Positions 53,880-63,105 of a stretch of 64,000 nt of DNA are shown here, one piece after another. Source of the stretch: Tateyamaria sp. Alg231-49 (GTDB lineage Bacteria > Pseudomonadota > Alphaproteobacteria > Rhodobacterales > Rhodobacteraceae); NCBI RefSeq assembly GCF_900143535.1, contig NZ_FRFA01000005.1, positions 248,001 to 312,000 on the forward strand, given 5' to 3'. The position numbers and the translations under genes are program-made. Under the pieces are notes generated by a model that searched no databases, was not told the origin of the DNA, and saw only the letters and a list, made by a program, of their open reading frames with translations. Numbering within the stretch: the stretch's first letter is position 1; each line of letters starts with the position of its first letter.

Positions 53880-55418
53880 ATGAAACCGATCCGCCTCATG
53901 TCCGGGTTTCTGACCGTGGGCTTCTGGACGTTGGCCAGCCGTGTGCTGGGCTTCGTGCGCGAGGTCATGCTGTTGTCGCTCATCGGCCCCGGCCCGCTGA
54001 TGGACGCCTTTGTGGCCGCCTTCCGGCTGCCAAACATGTTTCGCCGTTTCTTTGCCGAGGGCGCGTTCAACGCCGCCTTCGTGCCGATGTTTTCGAGCAA
54101 GGTCGAGGGGGGCGAGGATGCCGCAACCTTCGGGCGCGACGCGCTCAACGGGCTGGCTTTGGTCACGTTGTTGCTGACGGCCCTTGCGATGATCTTCATG
54201 CCTGCGCTGGTTTGGGCCACGGCTGGGGGGTTTGGCCCCGAACGCTTTGATTTGACGGTTGGCTTTGGACGGATCGTTTTTCCCTACATCTTCTTCATGT
54301 CGCTGTCGGCGCTCTTTTCCGGCGTACTGAACGCCACCGGGCGCTTTGCGGCTGCTGCCGCAGCCCCTGTTCTGCTGAACATCTTTGTGATCGCAGCCAT
54401 GGGCACAGCTTGGGCCATCGGGGCCGAGATCATCACCTGGCTTATCTGGGTGATCCCACTGGCGGGCATTGCACAACTGGCACTCACATGGGGCGCGGCG
54501 GCGCGCGCGGGCTTTGCACTGAAACCCGCCCTGCCCCGCTGGACCCCGGATATGAGCCTGATGGTCCGCACTGCCATTCCTGCAGCCCTTGCCACGGGGG
54601 TAATGCAGATCAACCTCGTCGTTGGGCAACTGGTGGCCAGCCAATATGACAGTGCAGTCAGCTGGCTCTTTGCCGCTGATCGCCTTTACCAACTGCCTCT
54701 CGGAGTGGTCGGCATCGCAGTTGGGATCGTGCTGCTGCCCGACCTCGCCCGTCGCCTGAAGGCCGACGACCTGACCGGCGCGCGTGACGCCTATTCGCGG
54801 GCGGGTGAGTTTGCCATGGCCCTGACCGTGCCCAGCGCAGTGGCGCTGATGGTCATCCCGCTGCCTCTGGTCTCGGTCCTGTTCGGACGGGGTGCGACGG
54901 GCACCGATGACGTGGCCGCAATCGCCGTTGCCGTCGCCATTTACGGCGCCGGCCTGCCCGCATTCGTGCTGCAAAAAGTGGTGCAGCCCCAGTATTTCGC
55001 ACGTGGTGACACGACCAGCCCCTTCCGCTTTGCGCTTGTCGCCATGGCGATCAACGCCGCCGTCGCGGTGGGCCTGTCTCCTCTGGTGGGCTGGATCGCA
55101 CCTGCGTTGGCCACCACCATTGCCGGCTGGGCCATGCTGGGTCTGCTCTATTGGGGGCTGCGGGGCATGGGCGGCACGGTCAAAGTCGATGACCGCTATC
55201 GCGCCCGCCTGCCGCGGATATTTGCAGCGTCTTGCGCAATGGGTGTGGCGCTGTGGGTTGCAGCGATCCTGCTCAAACCGGCGCTCGGGACGGACTATGT
55301 CCGCTTTATCGCCTTGCTTGTCCTGATCGCGGTAGGGGCAGCCACCTATCTTGGGGCCGCACAAGTGCTCGGTGCACTCAAACTGTCAGAGATCAAAGGG
55401 GCCGTGCGTCGTCGCTAG
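53880..55418 (+). CDS. murJ: Lipid II flippase MurJ
   Basis: 512 aa, about 14 membrane helices, member of the MOP exporter superfamily. N-terminal GFWTLASRVLGFVREVMLL and DAFVAAFRLPNMFRRFFAEG, with Arg residues lining the cavity, are typical MurJ signatures, and LPLGVVGIAVGIVLLPDLA follows. It flips lipid-linked peptidoglycan precursor across the inner membrane. It overlaps the convergent DUF6434-like gene by four bases. Confidence 0.96.
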   Translation: MKPIRLMSGFLTVGFWTLASRVLGFVREVMLLSLIGPGPLMDAFVAAFRLPNMFRRFFAEGAFNAAFVPMFSSKVEGGEDAATFGRDALNGLALVTLLLTALAMIFMPALVWATAGGFGPERFDLTVGFGRIVFPYIFFMSLSALFSGVLNATGRFAAAAAAPVLLNIFVIAAMGTAWAIGAEIITWLIWVIPLAGIAQLALTWGAAARAGFALKPALPRWTPDMSLMVRTAIPAALATGVMQINLVVGQLVASQYDSAVSWLFAADRLYQLPLGVVGIAVGIVLLPDLARRLKADDLTGARDAYSRAGEFAMALTVPSAVALMVIPLPLVSVLFGRGATGTDDVAAIAVAVAIYGAGLPAFVLQKVVQPQYFARGDTTSPFRFALVAMAINAAVAVGLSPLVGWIAPALATTIAGWAMLGLLYWGLRGMGGTVKVDDRYRARLPRIFAASCAMGVALWVAAILLKPALGTDYVRFIALLVLIAVGAATYLGAAQVLGALKLSEIKGAVRRR

Positions 55419-55618
55419 GGTCGGGCCAGCCACTCATCGGCCACGTCACCCATGGTGCGCGGGCCACCTGACGTGATCCACGACATAAACGGGCGGACAA
55501 ACTTGCCCCCACCCCCGAACCAAGTGGTCAAAAACCGGCGCACATTCTGCGTGTCGCGATAACCCGAATCCAGCGGCGTCTGGCGGATGATCTCGCCGCC
55601 ACGCCAGTCAACCGCCAC
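55415..55618 (-). CDS. DUF6434-like small protein
   Basis: 67 aa with a GTG start three bases after the rhomboid-like gene stop. The pattern VDWRGGEIIRQTPLDSGYRD, TQNVRRFL and the end TMGDVADEWL matches my memory of the DUF6434 family of unknown function. It runs four bases into the end of murJ on the other strand. No signal peptide. Probably co-transcribed with the rhomboid-like gene. Confidence 0.7.
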   Translation of the reverse strand: MAVDWRGGEIIRQTPLDSGYRDTQNVRRFLTTWFGGGGKFVRPFMSWITSGGPRTMGDVADEWLARP

Positions 55619-55621
55619 CGC

Positions 55622-56305
55622 TCAACGGCGCCGCAGAGCTGCCCGCACCCGCGTCATACCACCAGGCACAACAATGGCCGTGATGGCAAAACCAGCAACA
55701 AAACCCGCCAACTCGCCAACCCAATCATACCCAACCTGAAAGAATGCGCCAAAAACCAACTGGATCCCCATCAGAACCCCAATCAGCATAAACGCCTGCC
55801 CCTGTGGGCCACCACTGACCACCTGCCGCTGCCAGTAAAGGAAGGTGTACGTGCCAATCAGCCCGTACACACTCGGGTACGCACCCACCAACCAGGATTC
55901 ATTGGTGATCAAACCAAACATCAGCGCCCCAAAGATACCGCATAGGAAAAACACCAGCGCCACAGCCCAGCCGCCCAGCACCTCGCCCACCATCTTGCCC
56001 ATGGCCAACAGGATCACGCCCGCAAACAGGAACGAGGTAAAGCTGCCAAAAACAAACGGATACGTCACAAAGCGAAGCATGTGTTCAGGCAACAAGCGCC
56101 CGTTCTCAACCATGAAATCAAAGGCAACCCCGGAAAACGCATAGTCGTTCAACGCATTGAGACGCCAGCCCACGGCGCCTGCACCACCGATCAGCCCCGC
56201 CTCGGCCAGACTAAAGGCCAGTTCCGGCAAGGCAAGAGCCAGAAACAGCAGCCACACAGCGGGGGGCAACGGGTTAACGGGGCTGGGTTCTTTATAATCT
56301 GACAT
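55622..56305 (-). CDS. Rhomboid-like membrane protein lacking catalytic residues
   Basis: 227 aa with about six helices in rhomboid order. The catalytic Ser motif GxSG is replaced by GAYPSVYG (Tyr143, Pro144), the catalytic His of the last helix by Glu198 ([11 protein letters not shown]), and the helix-2 His/Asn pair by [11 protein letters not shown] (86-96). It is therefore a rhomboid pseudoprotease, like eukaryotic iRhoms in principle, probably binding rather than cutting membrane proteins. ATG at 56305 begins MSDYKEP. Followed directly by the DUF6434-like gene. Confidence 0.85.
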   Translation of the reverse strand: MSDYKEPSPVNPLPPAVWLLFLALALPELAFSLAEAGLIGGAGAVGWRLNALNDYAFSGVAFDFMVENGRLLPEHMLRFVTYPFVFGSFTSFLFAGVILLAMGKMVGEVLGGWAVALVFFLCGIFGALMFGLITNESWLVGAYPSVYGLIGTYTFLYWQRQVVSGGPQGQAFMLIGVLMGIQLVFGAFFQVGYDWVGELAGFVAGFAITAIVVPGGMTRVRAALRRR

Positions 56306-56373
56306 CCGGGGCCTGCTTGACGAAGGAACACCCCATGGGTAAGCCAGCAACGCTGATTTGCCCAGAGGTTCTC

Positions 56374-57396
56374 ATGACAAATACCACGTTCACACCCCGC
56401 GTCTTTTCGGGGATGCAACCTTCGGGCGGACTGACCTTGGGCAACTACCTTGGGGCACTCAAACGCTATGTAGAAATGCAGGATCAGGGCGGGTTCGAAA
56501 CGATCTATTGCATGGTCGACCTGCACGCGATCACCACATGGCAGGACCCGGCCGATCTACGGGCCAAAACGCGTGAACTGGCCGCCGGTTACATCGCCGC
56601 CGGGATCGATTGCGAAAAATCAATACTGATCAACCAATCCGCTGTACCAGAACACGCCCAACTGGGTTGGGTGTTCAACTGCGTGGCGCGCATGGGCTGG
56701 ATGCAACGGATGACACAGTTCAAGGACAAGGCAGGCAAGAACGCCCAAAACGCCTCGCTTGGCCTGTTTGCCTACCCGGCCCTGATGGCCGCTGACATCC
56801 TGATATATCATGCCACCCACGTGCCCGTCGGCGAGGACCAGAAACAGCACCTTGAACTGACACGCGACATCGCGGCCAAGTTCAATCACGACTACGGCGT
56901 CGATTTCTTTCCCATCACCGAACCGGTGATCGAAGGGGTGGCGACGCGCGTTATGTCCTTGCGGGACGGGTCCAAAAAGATGTCCAAATCTGACCCTTCC
57001 GATGCGTCCCGGATCAACATGACCGACGATGCAGACACGATTGCGAAAAAGATCCGCAAGGCAAAAACCGACCCCGACGCCCTGCCAAGTGAAGCCAAGG
57101 GGCTAGAAAACCGCCCCGAAGCGCGCAACCTCGTCAACATCTACGCAGCACTAGGTGATATGACCGTGGAACAGGTACTGGCAGAATATGGCGGCGCCCA
57201 GTTCGGAACGTTCAAACCGGCGCTGGCCGACCTCGCGGTGTCAAAACTCGCGCCAATCTCTGGCGAAATGGCCCGGCTCATGGATGATATCCCCGAAATC
57301 GACCGCATCCTTGCACGCGGCGCAGAACAGGCCCGTAAGATCACAGCGCCGATCCTGAAAAAAACGTATGAGATTGTGGGGATGGTCGGGGCCTGA
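56374..57396 (+). CDS. trpS: Tryptophanyl-tRNA synthetase
   Basis: 340 aa class I synthetase that charges tRNA-Trp. The HIGH-type motif is [12 protein letters not shown], the tryptophan site includes MVDLHAIT, and the KMSKS loop is [10 protein letters not shown]. The bacterial TrpRS N-terminus [12 protein letters not shown] confirms the ATG at 56374; an upstream TTG extends the frame without similarity. Divergent from the rhomboid-like gene. Confidence 0.97.
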   Translation: MTNTTFTPRVFSGMQPSGGLTLGNYLGALKRYVEMQDQGGFETIYCMVDLHAITTWQDPADLRAKTRELAAGYIAAGIDCEKSILINQSAVPEHAQLGWVFNCVARMGWMQRMTQFKDKAGKNAQNASLGLFAYPALMAADILIYHATHVPVGEDQKQHLELTRDIAAKFNHDYGVDFFPITEPVIEGVATRVMSLRDGSKKMSKSDPSDASRINMTDDADTIAKKIRKAKTDPDALPSEAKGLENRPEARNLVNIYAALGDMTVEQVLAEYGGAQFGTFKPALADLAVSKLAPISGEMARLMDDIPEIDRILARGAEQARKITAPILKKTYEIVGMVGA

Positions 57397-57560
57397 TTGC
57401 GCCGCAGCCGTCTCTTGCCCAAAAAAGAAGCACAAAAAGCACCCAGATCGCCCCTCGGGAAAAAAACTTGCTCGCGTGGGTTGAGCGCCGTTGTCGCCTT
57501 CAAAAAAACGCGTTATCGCCACATTTAGTAAAGTGTAAATAGTAGCAAGCCGTGCAAAAA

Positions 57561-58256
57561 ATGCGTTCAACGATCAAAACCTTGATGACGGCCATTGCGG
57601 CAGTGGCGGCCATGTCCGCTATGTCGCAAGCGTCAACAGTTTCCCCGGCAGAAGTTCTTCCCACGAGCCTAGAACTCGGCGTGACACAAGGGCCACAGGC
57701 ACGGCTGTTTGCCGAACAGACAGGCGTTACAGTGGAAGACGCCGACGTTATTGTGGACTACCTCGCCACAAATCTGACCATTGGCGTGATCAACAATGGC
57801 GTGACAGACTTTGAATCCGGCTTTGGCTTGGGCGCCGGCACTTATGACAGCTTTCTTATCCACTTTGACCCAATCGGGGCTGGCTCGACAACAGGGTCCT
57901 TCACCTTTGCAGGCGATATCGTTGCAATCATTCTGTCTAACGGCACCGGCAACACGGACCCAGAGTCGCCAAGAGGCCTGCTGAACGTCAGCAACGACGT
58001 CTTCGGTGTCGCGACGACAACCTACGAAACCCATGTGGGCCGTCGCGCCGAAGGGACACCCAGTGGCAACACAGGCGACACCTTCACACTGATCAGCGCG
58101 ACAGAGATTTCCTTCGACCTGACGACCAACAGCACTCACATCGACAACATCCGTGTGATTACCAAAGTGGCCCCGGTGCCGCTGCCTGGCGGTGGTCTTT
58201 TGCTTGTGGCGGGCCTCGGCGCGCTGGCCCTTCAGCGACGACGCCGCGCGGCCTGA
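57561..58256 (+). CDS. VPLPA-CTERM sorting-domain protein
   Basis: 231 aa surface/exported protein. Signal peptide MRSTIKTLMTAIAAVAAMSA with cleavage near SQAS. The central region is Gly/Thr/Asn-rich beta sequence. The C-terminus VPLPGGGLLLVAGLGALAL then QRRRRAA is a VPLPA-CTERM tripartite signal recognised by an exosortase, with Ala replaced by Gly. The sorting enzyme is not in this window. A strong terminator follows at 58287-58313. Function unknown; extracellular matrix or surface role is typical. Confidence 0.9.
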   Translation: MRSTIKTLMTAIAAVAAMSAMSQASTVSPAEVLPTSLELGVTQGPQARLFAEQTGVTVEDADVIVDYLATNLTIGVINNGVTDFESGFGLGAGTYDSFLIHFDPIGAGSTTGSFTFAGDIVAIILSNGTGNTDPESPRGLLNVSNDVFGVATTTYETHVGRRAEGTPSGNTGDTFTLISATEISFDLTTNSTHIDNIRVITKVAPVPLPGGGLLLVAGLGALALQRRRRAA

Positions 58257-58286
58257 ACCCATCCAGAAACATATCGACGTTTTTAC

Positions 58287-58313
58287 CGCCTGCCCTTCCG
58301 GGCGGGCGTTTTT
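58287..58313 (+). terminator. Rho-independent terminator of the VPLPA-CTERM gene
   Basis: Nine-base stem CGCCTGCCC/GGGCGGGCG (one G-U pair) with a TTCC loop followed by five Ts, 30 bases after the stop codon. The clearest plus-strand terminator in the window. Confidence 0.85.
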
Positions 58314-58536
58314 CGTTTACTCTGGCGTGCGCGATAGGGCCACACGCAAGGGCGCCTTCCGCACCCTTTTGCAGGCGACGACCAAACCGGCCTTGTCGAC
58401 GTTTCAACAAAACCACACACCTGCAAGATCAAGATAACCTCCGCTCGCCACGTAAACACCTAAGGCGTAAAGGTTATTTGATAACGCCGCTGAATAGGTT
58501 AATAATTTTGCCTATCAAACCTCCGGGAAACACGTG

Positions 58537-59217
58537 ATGGGACAAGATCAACCGTTGGAAAAAGACGTACAGAACCCGTCCAAAGCGGCTTCACAATCCC
58601 CAGATGGCCTGCCAACCGTGCGCCGCATCGTCACAGAGTTCGGCATTCTCGTGCTTATGGCGATCATTGTCCCCGTCATCGTGTTGATCGATGTCAAAGC
58701 CCTTTCTGGGCAGGTCTCCGAAACGTCTGTGACCGAACTGGCGCAGGCCGGGCTGATCCTTTTGACAGCTGTTCTGTTCTTTATCGGCGCGCGCAGGTTT
58801 CCTGATGCCGTCGGATATCTGATGAGCGTGGCAGTCCTGTGCACATGGATGTTCATCCGCGAAAACGACGTCTATTTCGACTTGATCCGGCACGGCTTCT
58901 GGGTTGTCCCGAACACGATACTTCTCGCGATTGGCGCTCTTTTCGCCTATCGCAACCGGGACACTCTGAAAGACCCGTTCAGGCGCCACGCCGCAAGCCG
59001 CGAGGCCGCATTTGGGATGGTCGGCTTCGTTGTGCTGATCATCTTTAGCCGGGTGTTCGGCTCGGGCGAATTATGGCGGCCGATTATGGGGGCATCCTAC
59101 GATCCCGCGGTCAAGGCCATGGTGCAAGAAGGTCTGGAGCTTTTTGGCTACGCTCTGTTCGCGTTCGGGGCGGTGTTGTCCTTCCGGTCCGGGTTTGGTC
59201 AGTCAAAAGCGGCCTAG
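58537..59217 (+). CDS. Uncharacterised integral membrane protein
   Basis: 226 aa with about six helices, for example EFGILVLMAIIVPVIVLIDV, LILLTAVLFFIGARRF, VGYLMSVAVLCTWMFI and GFVVLIIFSRVFGSGELW. A short hydrophilic N-terminus precedes them. No motif I can tie to a function. A GTG one codon before the ATG is in frame. It stands alone between the VPLPA-CTERM terminator and the convergent transglycosylase gene; the 280 bases upstream contain only the terminator and an AT-rich leader. Confidence 0.78.
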   Translation: MGQDQPLEKDVQNPSKAASQSPDGLPTVRRIVTEFGILVLMAIIVPVIVLIDVKALSGQVSETSVTELAQAGLILLTAVLFFIGARRFPDAVGYLMSVAVLCTWMFIRENDVYFDLIRHGFWVVPNTILLAIGALFAYRNRDTLKDPFRRHAASREAAFGMVGFVVLIIFSRVFGSGELWRPIMGASYDPAVKAMVQEGLELFGYALFAFGAVLSFRSGFGQSKAA

Positions 59218-59393
59218 GACACTTAAAGGCACGGCGCGCCCGATTTTCCGAAACGGGAATACAGGTCTCCCCGGATGGCCCGCATCGCCACAAAAATCCG
59301 GCCAACACCGATGGTCCATCTTAACAGATGGTTAAACCGCCTCTGTAACCCATTGAAACTCCTACACGCGCAAGATGTCCCAGCGTGGGACAC

Positions 59394-60536
59394 TCACCCC
59401 CCAAGACTTTGCAAGAGCGCCTCAGACGGGTCTCCCGTCGCCTCAACCCCAATGCTGGTCTGATAGGCCGAAATCGCCGTCCGGCTTTTCGGCCCGATCA
59501 CCCCATCCGCCCCACCGGTGTCAAACCCGCGGGCCGTCAGCCTCTCTTGCAAGGAAATCCGCTGATCCTTGACCAGCCCATATTTATCCGGCGGGAAAGA
59601 CGCCCGGATCGGCCCGCCACCCGCAATCCGGTCCGCCAGATGGCCAACACCGATGGCGTATGAATCCGAGTTATTGTACCGCTTGATAACGTTGAAATTC
59701 GACGTCACGCTGAACGTCGGCCCGCCCGGCTGCGGCGTTAGAGACCGGCCCGGCCCTGGCCCTTCAGTTCCCCACTTCAAACCGCGCGTCCACCCGTTGC
59801 GCGACAGATACGCAGCGGTCGAGGCCAGCGAATCCGATGGGTCGTCCGACCAGATATCGCGCCGACCATCGCCTGTGAAATCCACAGCAAAAGCCTGATA
59901 AGAGGTCGGGATAAACTGCGTGTGCCCCATCGCCCCGGCCCATGACCCCTTGAGGTCAGACGCGGCCACGTCGCCCGATTGCAGGATCTTCAGCGCCGCC
60001 ACCAGTTGCTTTTCAAAAAACGCGCCGCGCCGCCCGTCAAAAGCAAGTGTAGAGGTCGCCGACACGACCGGAACATTACCCCGCCGCTCGCCAAAAAAGC
60101 TCTCCAAACCCCAAATCGCCGTCACGATTTCGGGCGCAACGCCATAGCGTTGCTCGACTGCCGCCAAGGTGTCGCGATGCCGGGAATAGGCCGCGCGCCC
60201 CTTGCTCACCCGTTCGTCCGAGGCCGCGATGGACAAGTAGTCTTCAAGCGTGCGCGAAAATTCGACCTGGTTTCGGTCCCGTTTGACGACGCCGGGCAAA
60301 TACCCCGTACCGCGAAACCCTGCCGCCAGTGTAGAATCGGACAACCCCTGCGCTCCGGCGCGCCCACGAAAACTACGCACCCACGCATCATAGGCCGCAT
60401 TTGGCGTGGGCCGTAAATCAGCAGGGAGCGCGCCCCCGGTGGAATTGGCAGGAGCCCCGGATCCGCCCCCCGTGCTACACGCGGCAAGGCCAAAGGCGCC
60501 CAAAGTCAAAAGGGCCGTTCTGCGGGTTAGGATCAT
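59394..60536 (-). CDS. Lytic murein transglycosylase (MltB family) with peptidoglycan-binding domain
   Basis: 380 aa lipoprotein: signal TRRTALLTLGAFGLAAC contains the lipobox LAAC. The catalytic Glu lies in AIWGLESFFGERRG and the DWKGSWAGAMGHTQFIPTSY-like block (seen as GSWAGAMGHTQFIPTSY) is the MltB core. The last 60 residues, from RISLQERLTARGFDTGGADG, form a PG_binding_1 domain. It cuts glycan strands of peptidoglycan with anhydro-sugar formation, anchored to the outer membrane. Confidence 0.93.
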   Translation of the reverse strand: MILTRRTALLTLGAFGLAACSTGGGSGAPANSTGGALPADLRPTPNAAYDAWVRSFRGRAGAQGLSDSTLAAGFRGTGYLPGVVKRDRNQVEFSRTLEDYLSIAASDERVSKGRAAYSRHRDTLAAVEQRYGVAPEIVTAIWGLESFFGERRGNVPVVSATSTLAFDGRRGAFFEKQLVAALKILQSGDVAASDLKGSWAGAMGHTQFIPTSYQAFAVDFTGDGRRDIWSDDPSDSLASTAAYLSRNGWTRGLKWGTEGPGPGRSLTPQPGGPTFSVTSNFNVIKRYNNSDSYAIGVGHLADRIAGGGPIRASFPPDKYGLVKDQRISLQERLTARGFDTGGADGVIGPKSRTAISAYQTSIGVEATGDPSEALLQSLGG

Positions 60537-60631
60537 GGGTCTGCTCACCTCATTGTTTGAGGCAGTCTAACGCGCATACGATCAAGCGCAAAGCGGGTTT
60601 CACACACATCAGCGCACCTACGCGCAATCCA

Positions 60632-61096
60632 TCACGCCTCTGGCAAAACCTGCGTCCCGTCCCCACGGAAATAGCGCCGCCCGTCCGGATCATATCGCAG
60701 AACAACATCGTGGTCGGGGTAGTGAACGGTATCCGCCGCAACGCGTGTCCCCACCACCAGAAAAATGGCCTCCTGATCGGATCGGTTCTCAAGGCAATGG
60801 CCGACGGGCACTCCAGCCTTCCATCCAGCAACGTCACCTGCACCCAGCGGCGTCTCGCCCTCCTCCATCAACACCAATGTGCCCGATAGTACACATATCA
60901 ACTCATCCTCCCGCTCGTGCCAATGGCGATGGGATGAACGTGACCCGGGCGGCAGTTTTTCTAACCGAGCGCCAAATTGCGTAAGCCCGATGACATCGCC
61001 CAGCGCGATGTCGGCACTCGGCCCATCGTCCTGACCGGAAATGGGATGCGGGCCGCCTGCGTGCAGCCTCCACTGATCCGTTTTGATCTTTGGCAT
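60632..61096 (-). CDS. Cupin-domain protein
   Basis: 154 aa single cupin. Metal-ligand residues are in SSHRHWHEREDELICVLSG (two His, Glu) and GVPVGHCLENRSD (later His), matching cupin motifs 1 and 2. GGGAG lies six bases before ATG 61096. Adjacent genes give no clear pathway. Such proteins act as sugar-phosphate isomerase-like or regulatory binding proteins; function open. Confidence 0.9.
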   Translation of the reverse strand: MPKIKTDQWRLHAGGPHPISGQDDGPSADIALGDVIGLTQFGARLEKLPPGSRSSHRHWHEREDELICVLSGTLVLMEEGETPLGAGDVAGWKAGVPVGHCLENRSDQEAIFLVVGTRVAADTVHYPDHDVVLRYDPDGRRYFRGDGTQVLPEA

Positions 61097-61243
61097 GTTT
61101 GCTCCCGATATCCTCTGTCCGACAGGCCCAAAACAAACCGCATCTCTGCAACTGCGCACCAATGCTGCGCAAGGCTGCGGCTTGTTCGACCGGTCCTGCC
61201 CACCCTATCTCTTTGTTACTCGTTCTAAAGGAAAGGAACGCTC

Positions 61244-61729
61244 ATGTCTGGAAAAGCACCGGCTGACACGCGCGTCGGCCACATCCATCTCAAGGTCAGC
61301 GATCTTGACCGTGCCATCCACTTCTATGGCGACGTACTCGGTTTTACGCTCACTCAGCGCTATGGAGATCGGGCAGCGTTTCTCGGGGCGGGCGGATATC
61401 ACCACCATATCGGTCTGAATACATGGCATTCTCTCGGGGCCGGGCCAGCGCCGGAACGCGCCGCAGGCCTCTATCACTCCGCGTTTCTCTATCCCGACCG
61501 CGCCTCGCTTGGGGCGGCATTGCAACGCGTGATAGATCACGGAACCCCGCTGGATGGAGCCGCAGACCATGGTGTGTCCGAGGCCGTCTATTTCCGCGAC
61601 CCGGATGGCAACGGAGTCGAGCTTTATCGGGACCGCGACCGCGCCGATTGGCCCGTGGATGCCAATGGTGATCTTACCATGGTCAACGCACCACTTGACG
61701 TTGACGCTTTGCTGGCAGAAGCACGTTAG
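61244..61729 (+). CDS. VOC-family dioxygenase/glyoxalase-like protein
   Basis: 161 aa with two VOC modules. RVGHIHLKVSDLDRAIHFYGDVLGF gives the first His; GGYHHHIGLNTWH the second; and RDPDGNGVELYRDR the Glu ligand. Only parts are quoted. The layout resembles catechol 2,3-dioxygenase-like proteins and YwbC-type members. GGAAAGGAA precedes the ATG. Substrate not known; divergent from the cupin gene. Confidence 0.9.
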   Translation: MSGKAPADTRVGHIHLKVSDLDRAIHFYGDVLGFTLTQRYGDRAAFLGAGGYHHHIGLNTWHSLGAGPAPERAAGLYHSAFLYPDRASLGAALQRVIDHGTPLDGAADHGVSEAVYFRDPDGNGVELYRDRDRADWPVDANGDLTMVNAPLDVDALLAEAR

Positions 61730-61775
61730 GGCATTGGCAACCGCTGTCGGCGCGCGCACTGTGAAACCGGTATGC

Positions 61776-61804
61776 GTGCACAAAGCGGTGCACGAGGTGT
61801 GCAC
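61776..61804. promoter_or_regulatory. Phased GTGCAC palindromes upstream of the HDAC-like gene
   Basis: GTGCAC occurs at 61776-61781, 61788-61793 and 61799-61804, spaced 12 and 11 bases, close to one helical turn. The outer copies extend to GCGTGCAC and GTGCACGC. Could be an operator cluster; it starts about 160 bases before the next start codon. Confidence 0.4.
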
Positions 61805-61937
61805 GCTCAGTGCATCGCAATTTTCCTGTTTTTGTGCGCGTTAACCTTAATTCGCTCGGCTTCAGGGATTTCCAGCAGCGCGCGTTGCGCCGGGGTGCGA
61901 TTTCGGCCACTTTGCGCGGGCAAGAAAAGGGGACGAT

Positions 61938-63044
61938 ATGAGCACAGGGTTTTACTGGGACGAACGCAGCATGTGGCATGCGGGTGGGAACTATGCCTTC
62001 ACAGTCCCACTGGGCGGGCTGGTGCAACCACTCGCCGCCGGGGGCCTGCCCGAAAGCCCTGAAACCAAGCGCCGCCTCAAGAACCTGATGGACGCCACGG
62101 GGCTGATCCACGATCTGTCTGTCGCCTCCGCGTCGCCCGTTACAGAGACTCAGATATTGGCGGTTCATGATCCGGAATACATAAATACATTCAAAGCGTT
62201 GTCGGATGAAAATGGCGGCGAAATTGGCCATCATGCCCCTTTCGCCAAAGGCGGCTATGACCTCGCCGCTCTCTCCGCCGGGCTCGTGACCACCGCCGTG
62301 TCAGATGTGTTGGCAGGCACCCACGCAAATGCCTACGCCCTCAGCCGTCCTCCGGGCCATCACTGCCGCGCAGACGGCCCCATGGGCTTTTGCCTGCTGG
62401 CCAACATTGCCATCGCGATCGAAGCGGCTAAATCCGCGCAGCCCGGCCTAAGAGTGGCCGTGCTAGACTGGGATGTGCATCACGGCAACGGCACCGAAAG
62501 CATCTTCTATGACCGAGACGACGTCCTTTCGATATCGTTTCATCAGGAAGGGAATTATCCTTTAGATACCGGTCACATCAGTGATCGCGGCGTGGGTCTG
62601 GGAGAGGATCACAACTTCAACCTGCCCCTGCCCGCCGGCACCGGGCACAGCGGCTATTTGCACGCCATCGACCGGGTTGCGATACCGGCCATTGAACAGT
62701 TCAACCCTGACCTGATCATCGTCGCCTGCGGGTTTGACGCTGCCGCCCCGGACCCACTGGCCAGCATGCTGTGTATGGCCGAGACATTTCGCGAAATGAC
62801 ATTGAAGGTCAAAGCCTTGGCGGAACGCCTCTGCGACGGAAAACTGGTGCTGGCTCATGAGGGCGGCTATTCGGAAATTTACGTCCCCTTCTGCGGACAT
62901 GCTACGATCGAGGCTCTGTCGGGCAGCGCCATCACCGCGCCCGACCCCCTCGCCCGCGCATTCTCCTCGCGCCAACCAAGTGCGCGGCTTGAGGCGTTCC
63001 AGTTTGGCGAAATCGACCGTATGGCCACAGAATTAGGCCTCTAA
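61938..63044 (+). CDS. Class II histone deacetylase-like amidohydrolase
   Basis: 368 aa arginase/deacetylase-fold zinc enzyme. Zinc ligands are Asp and His of LDWDVHHGNGTE and Asp of CGFDAAAPDPLA; the catalytic His pair lies in SRPPGHHC. The segment VLSISFHQEGNYPLDTG is typical of bacterial class II members, which deacetylate acetylpolyamines or similar small amides rather than histones. AAAAGGGGA precedes the ATG. It lies 209 bases after the VOC gene and 61 bases before the nitroreductase gene. Confidence 0.93.
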   Translation: MSTGFYWDERSMWHAGGNYAFTVPLGGLVQPLAAGGLPESPETKRRLKNLMDATGLIHDLSVASASPVTETQILAVHDPEYINTFKALSDENGGEIGHHAPFAKGGYDLAALSAGLVTTAVSDVLAGTHANAYALSRPPGHHCRADGPMGFCLLANIAIAIEAAKSAQPGLRVAVLDWDVHHGNGTESIFYDRDDVLSISFHQEGNYPLDTGHISDRGVGLGEDHNFNLPLPAGTGHSGYLHAIDRVAIPAIEQFNPDLIIVACGFDAAAPDPLASMLCMAETFREMTLKVKALAERLCDGKLVLAHEGGYSEIYVPFCGHATIEALSGSAITAPDPLARAFSSRQPSARLEAFQFGEIDRMATELGL

Positions 63045-63105
63045 CCCCTTGACGTCGCAGCCCTTCGCCACGACATGACCCTCAACATGTAAAAAGGCGT
63101 AACAT

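Noticed and set aside
53745-55364. 539-codon minus-strand frame antisense to murJ
   Set aside because: Composition is Gln/His/Arg-rich as expected from the reverse of a hydrophobic gene; murJ is certain.
58473-58485. GTTAT-TTG-ATAAC inverted repeat upstream of the 58537 gene
   Set aside because: Only five-base AT-rich arms in an AT-rich leader; insufficient to call an operator.
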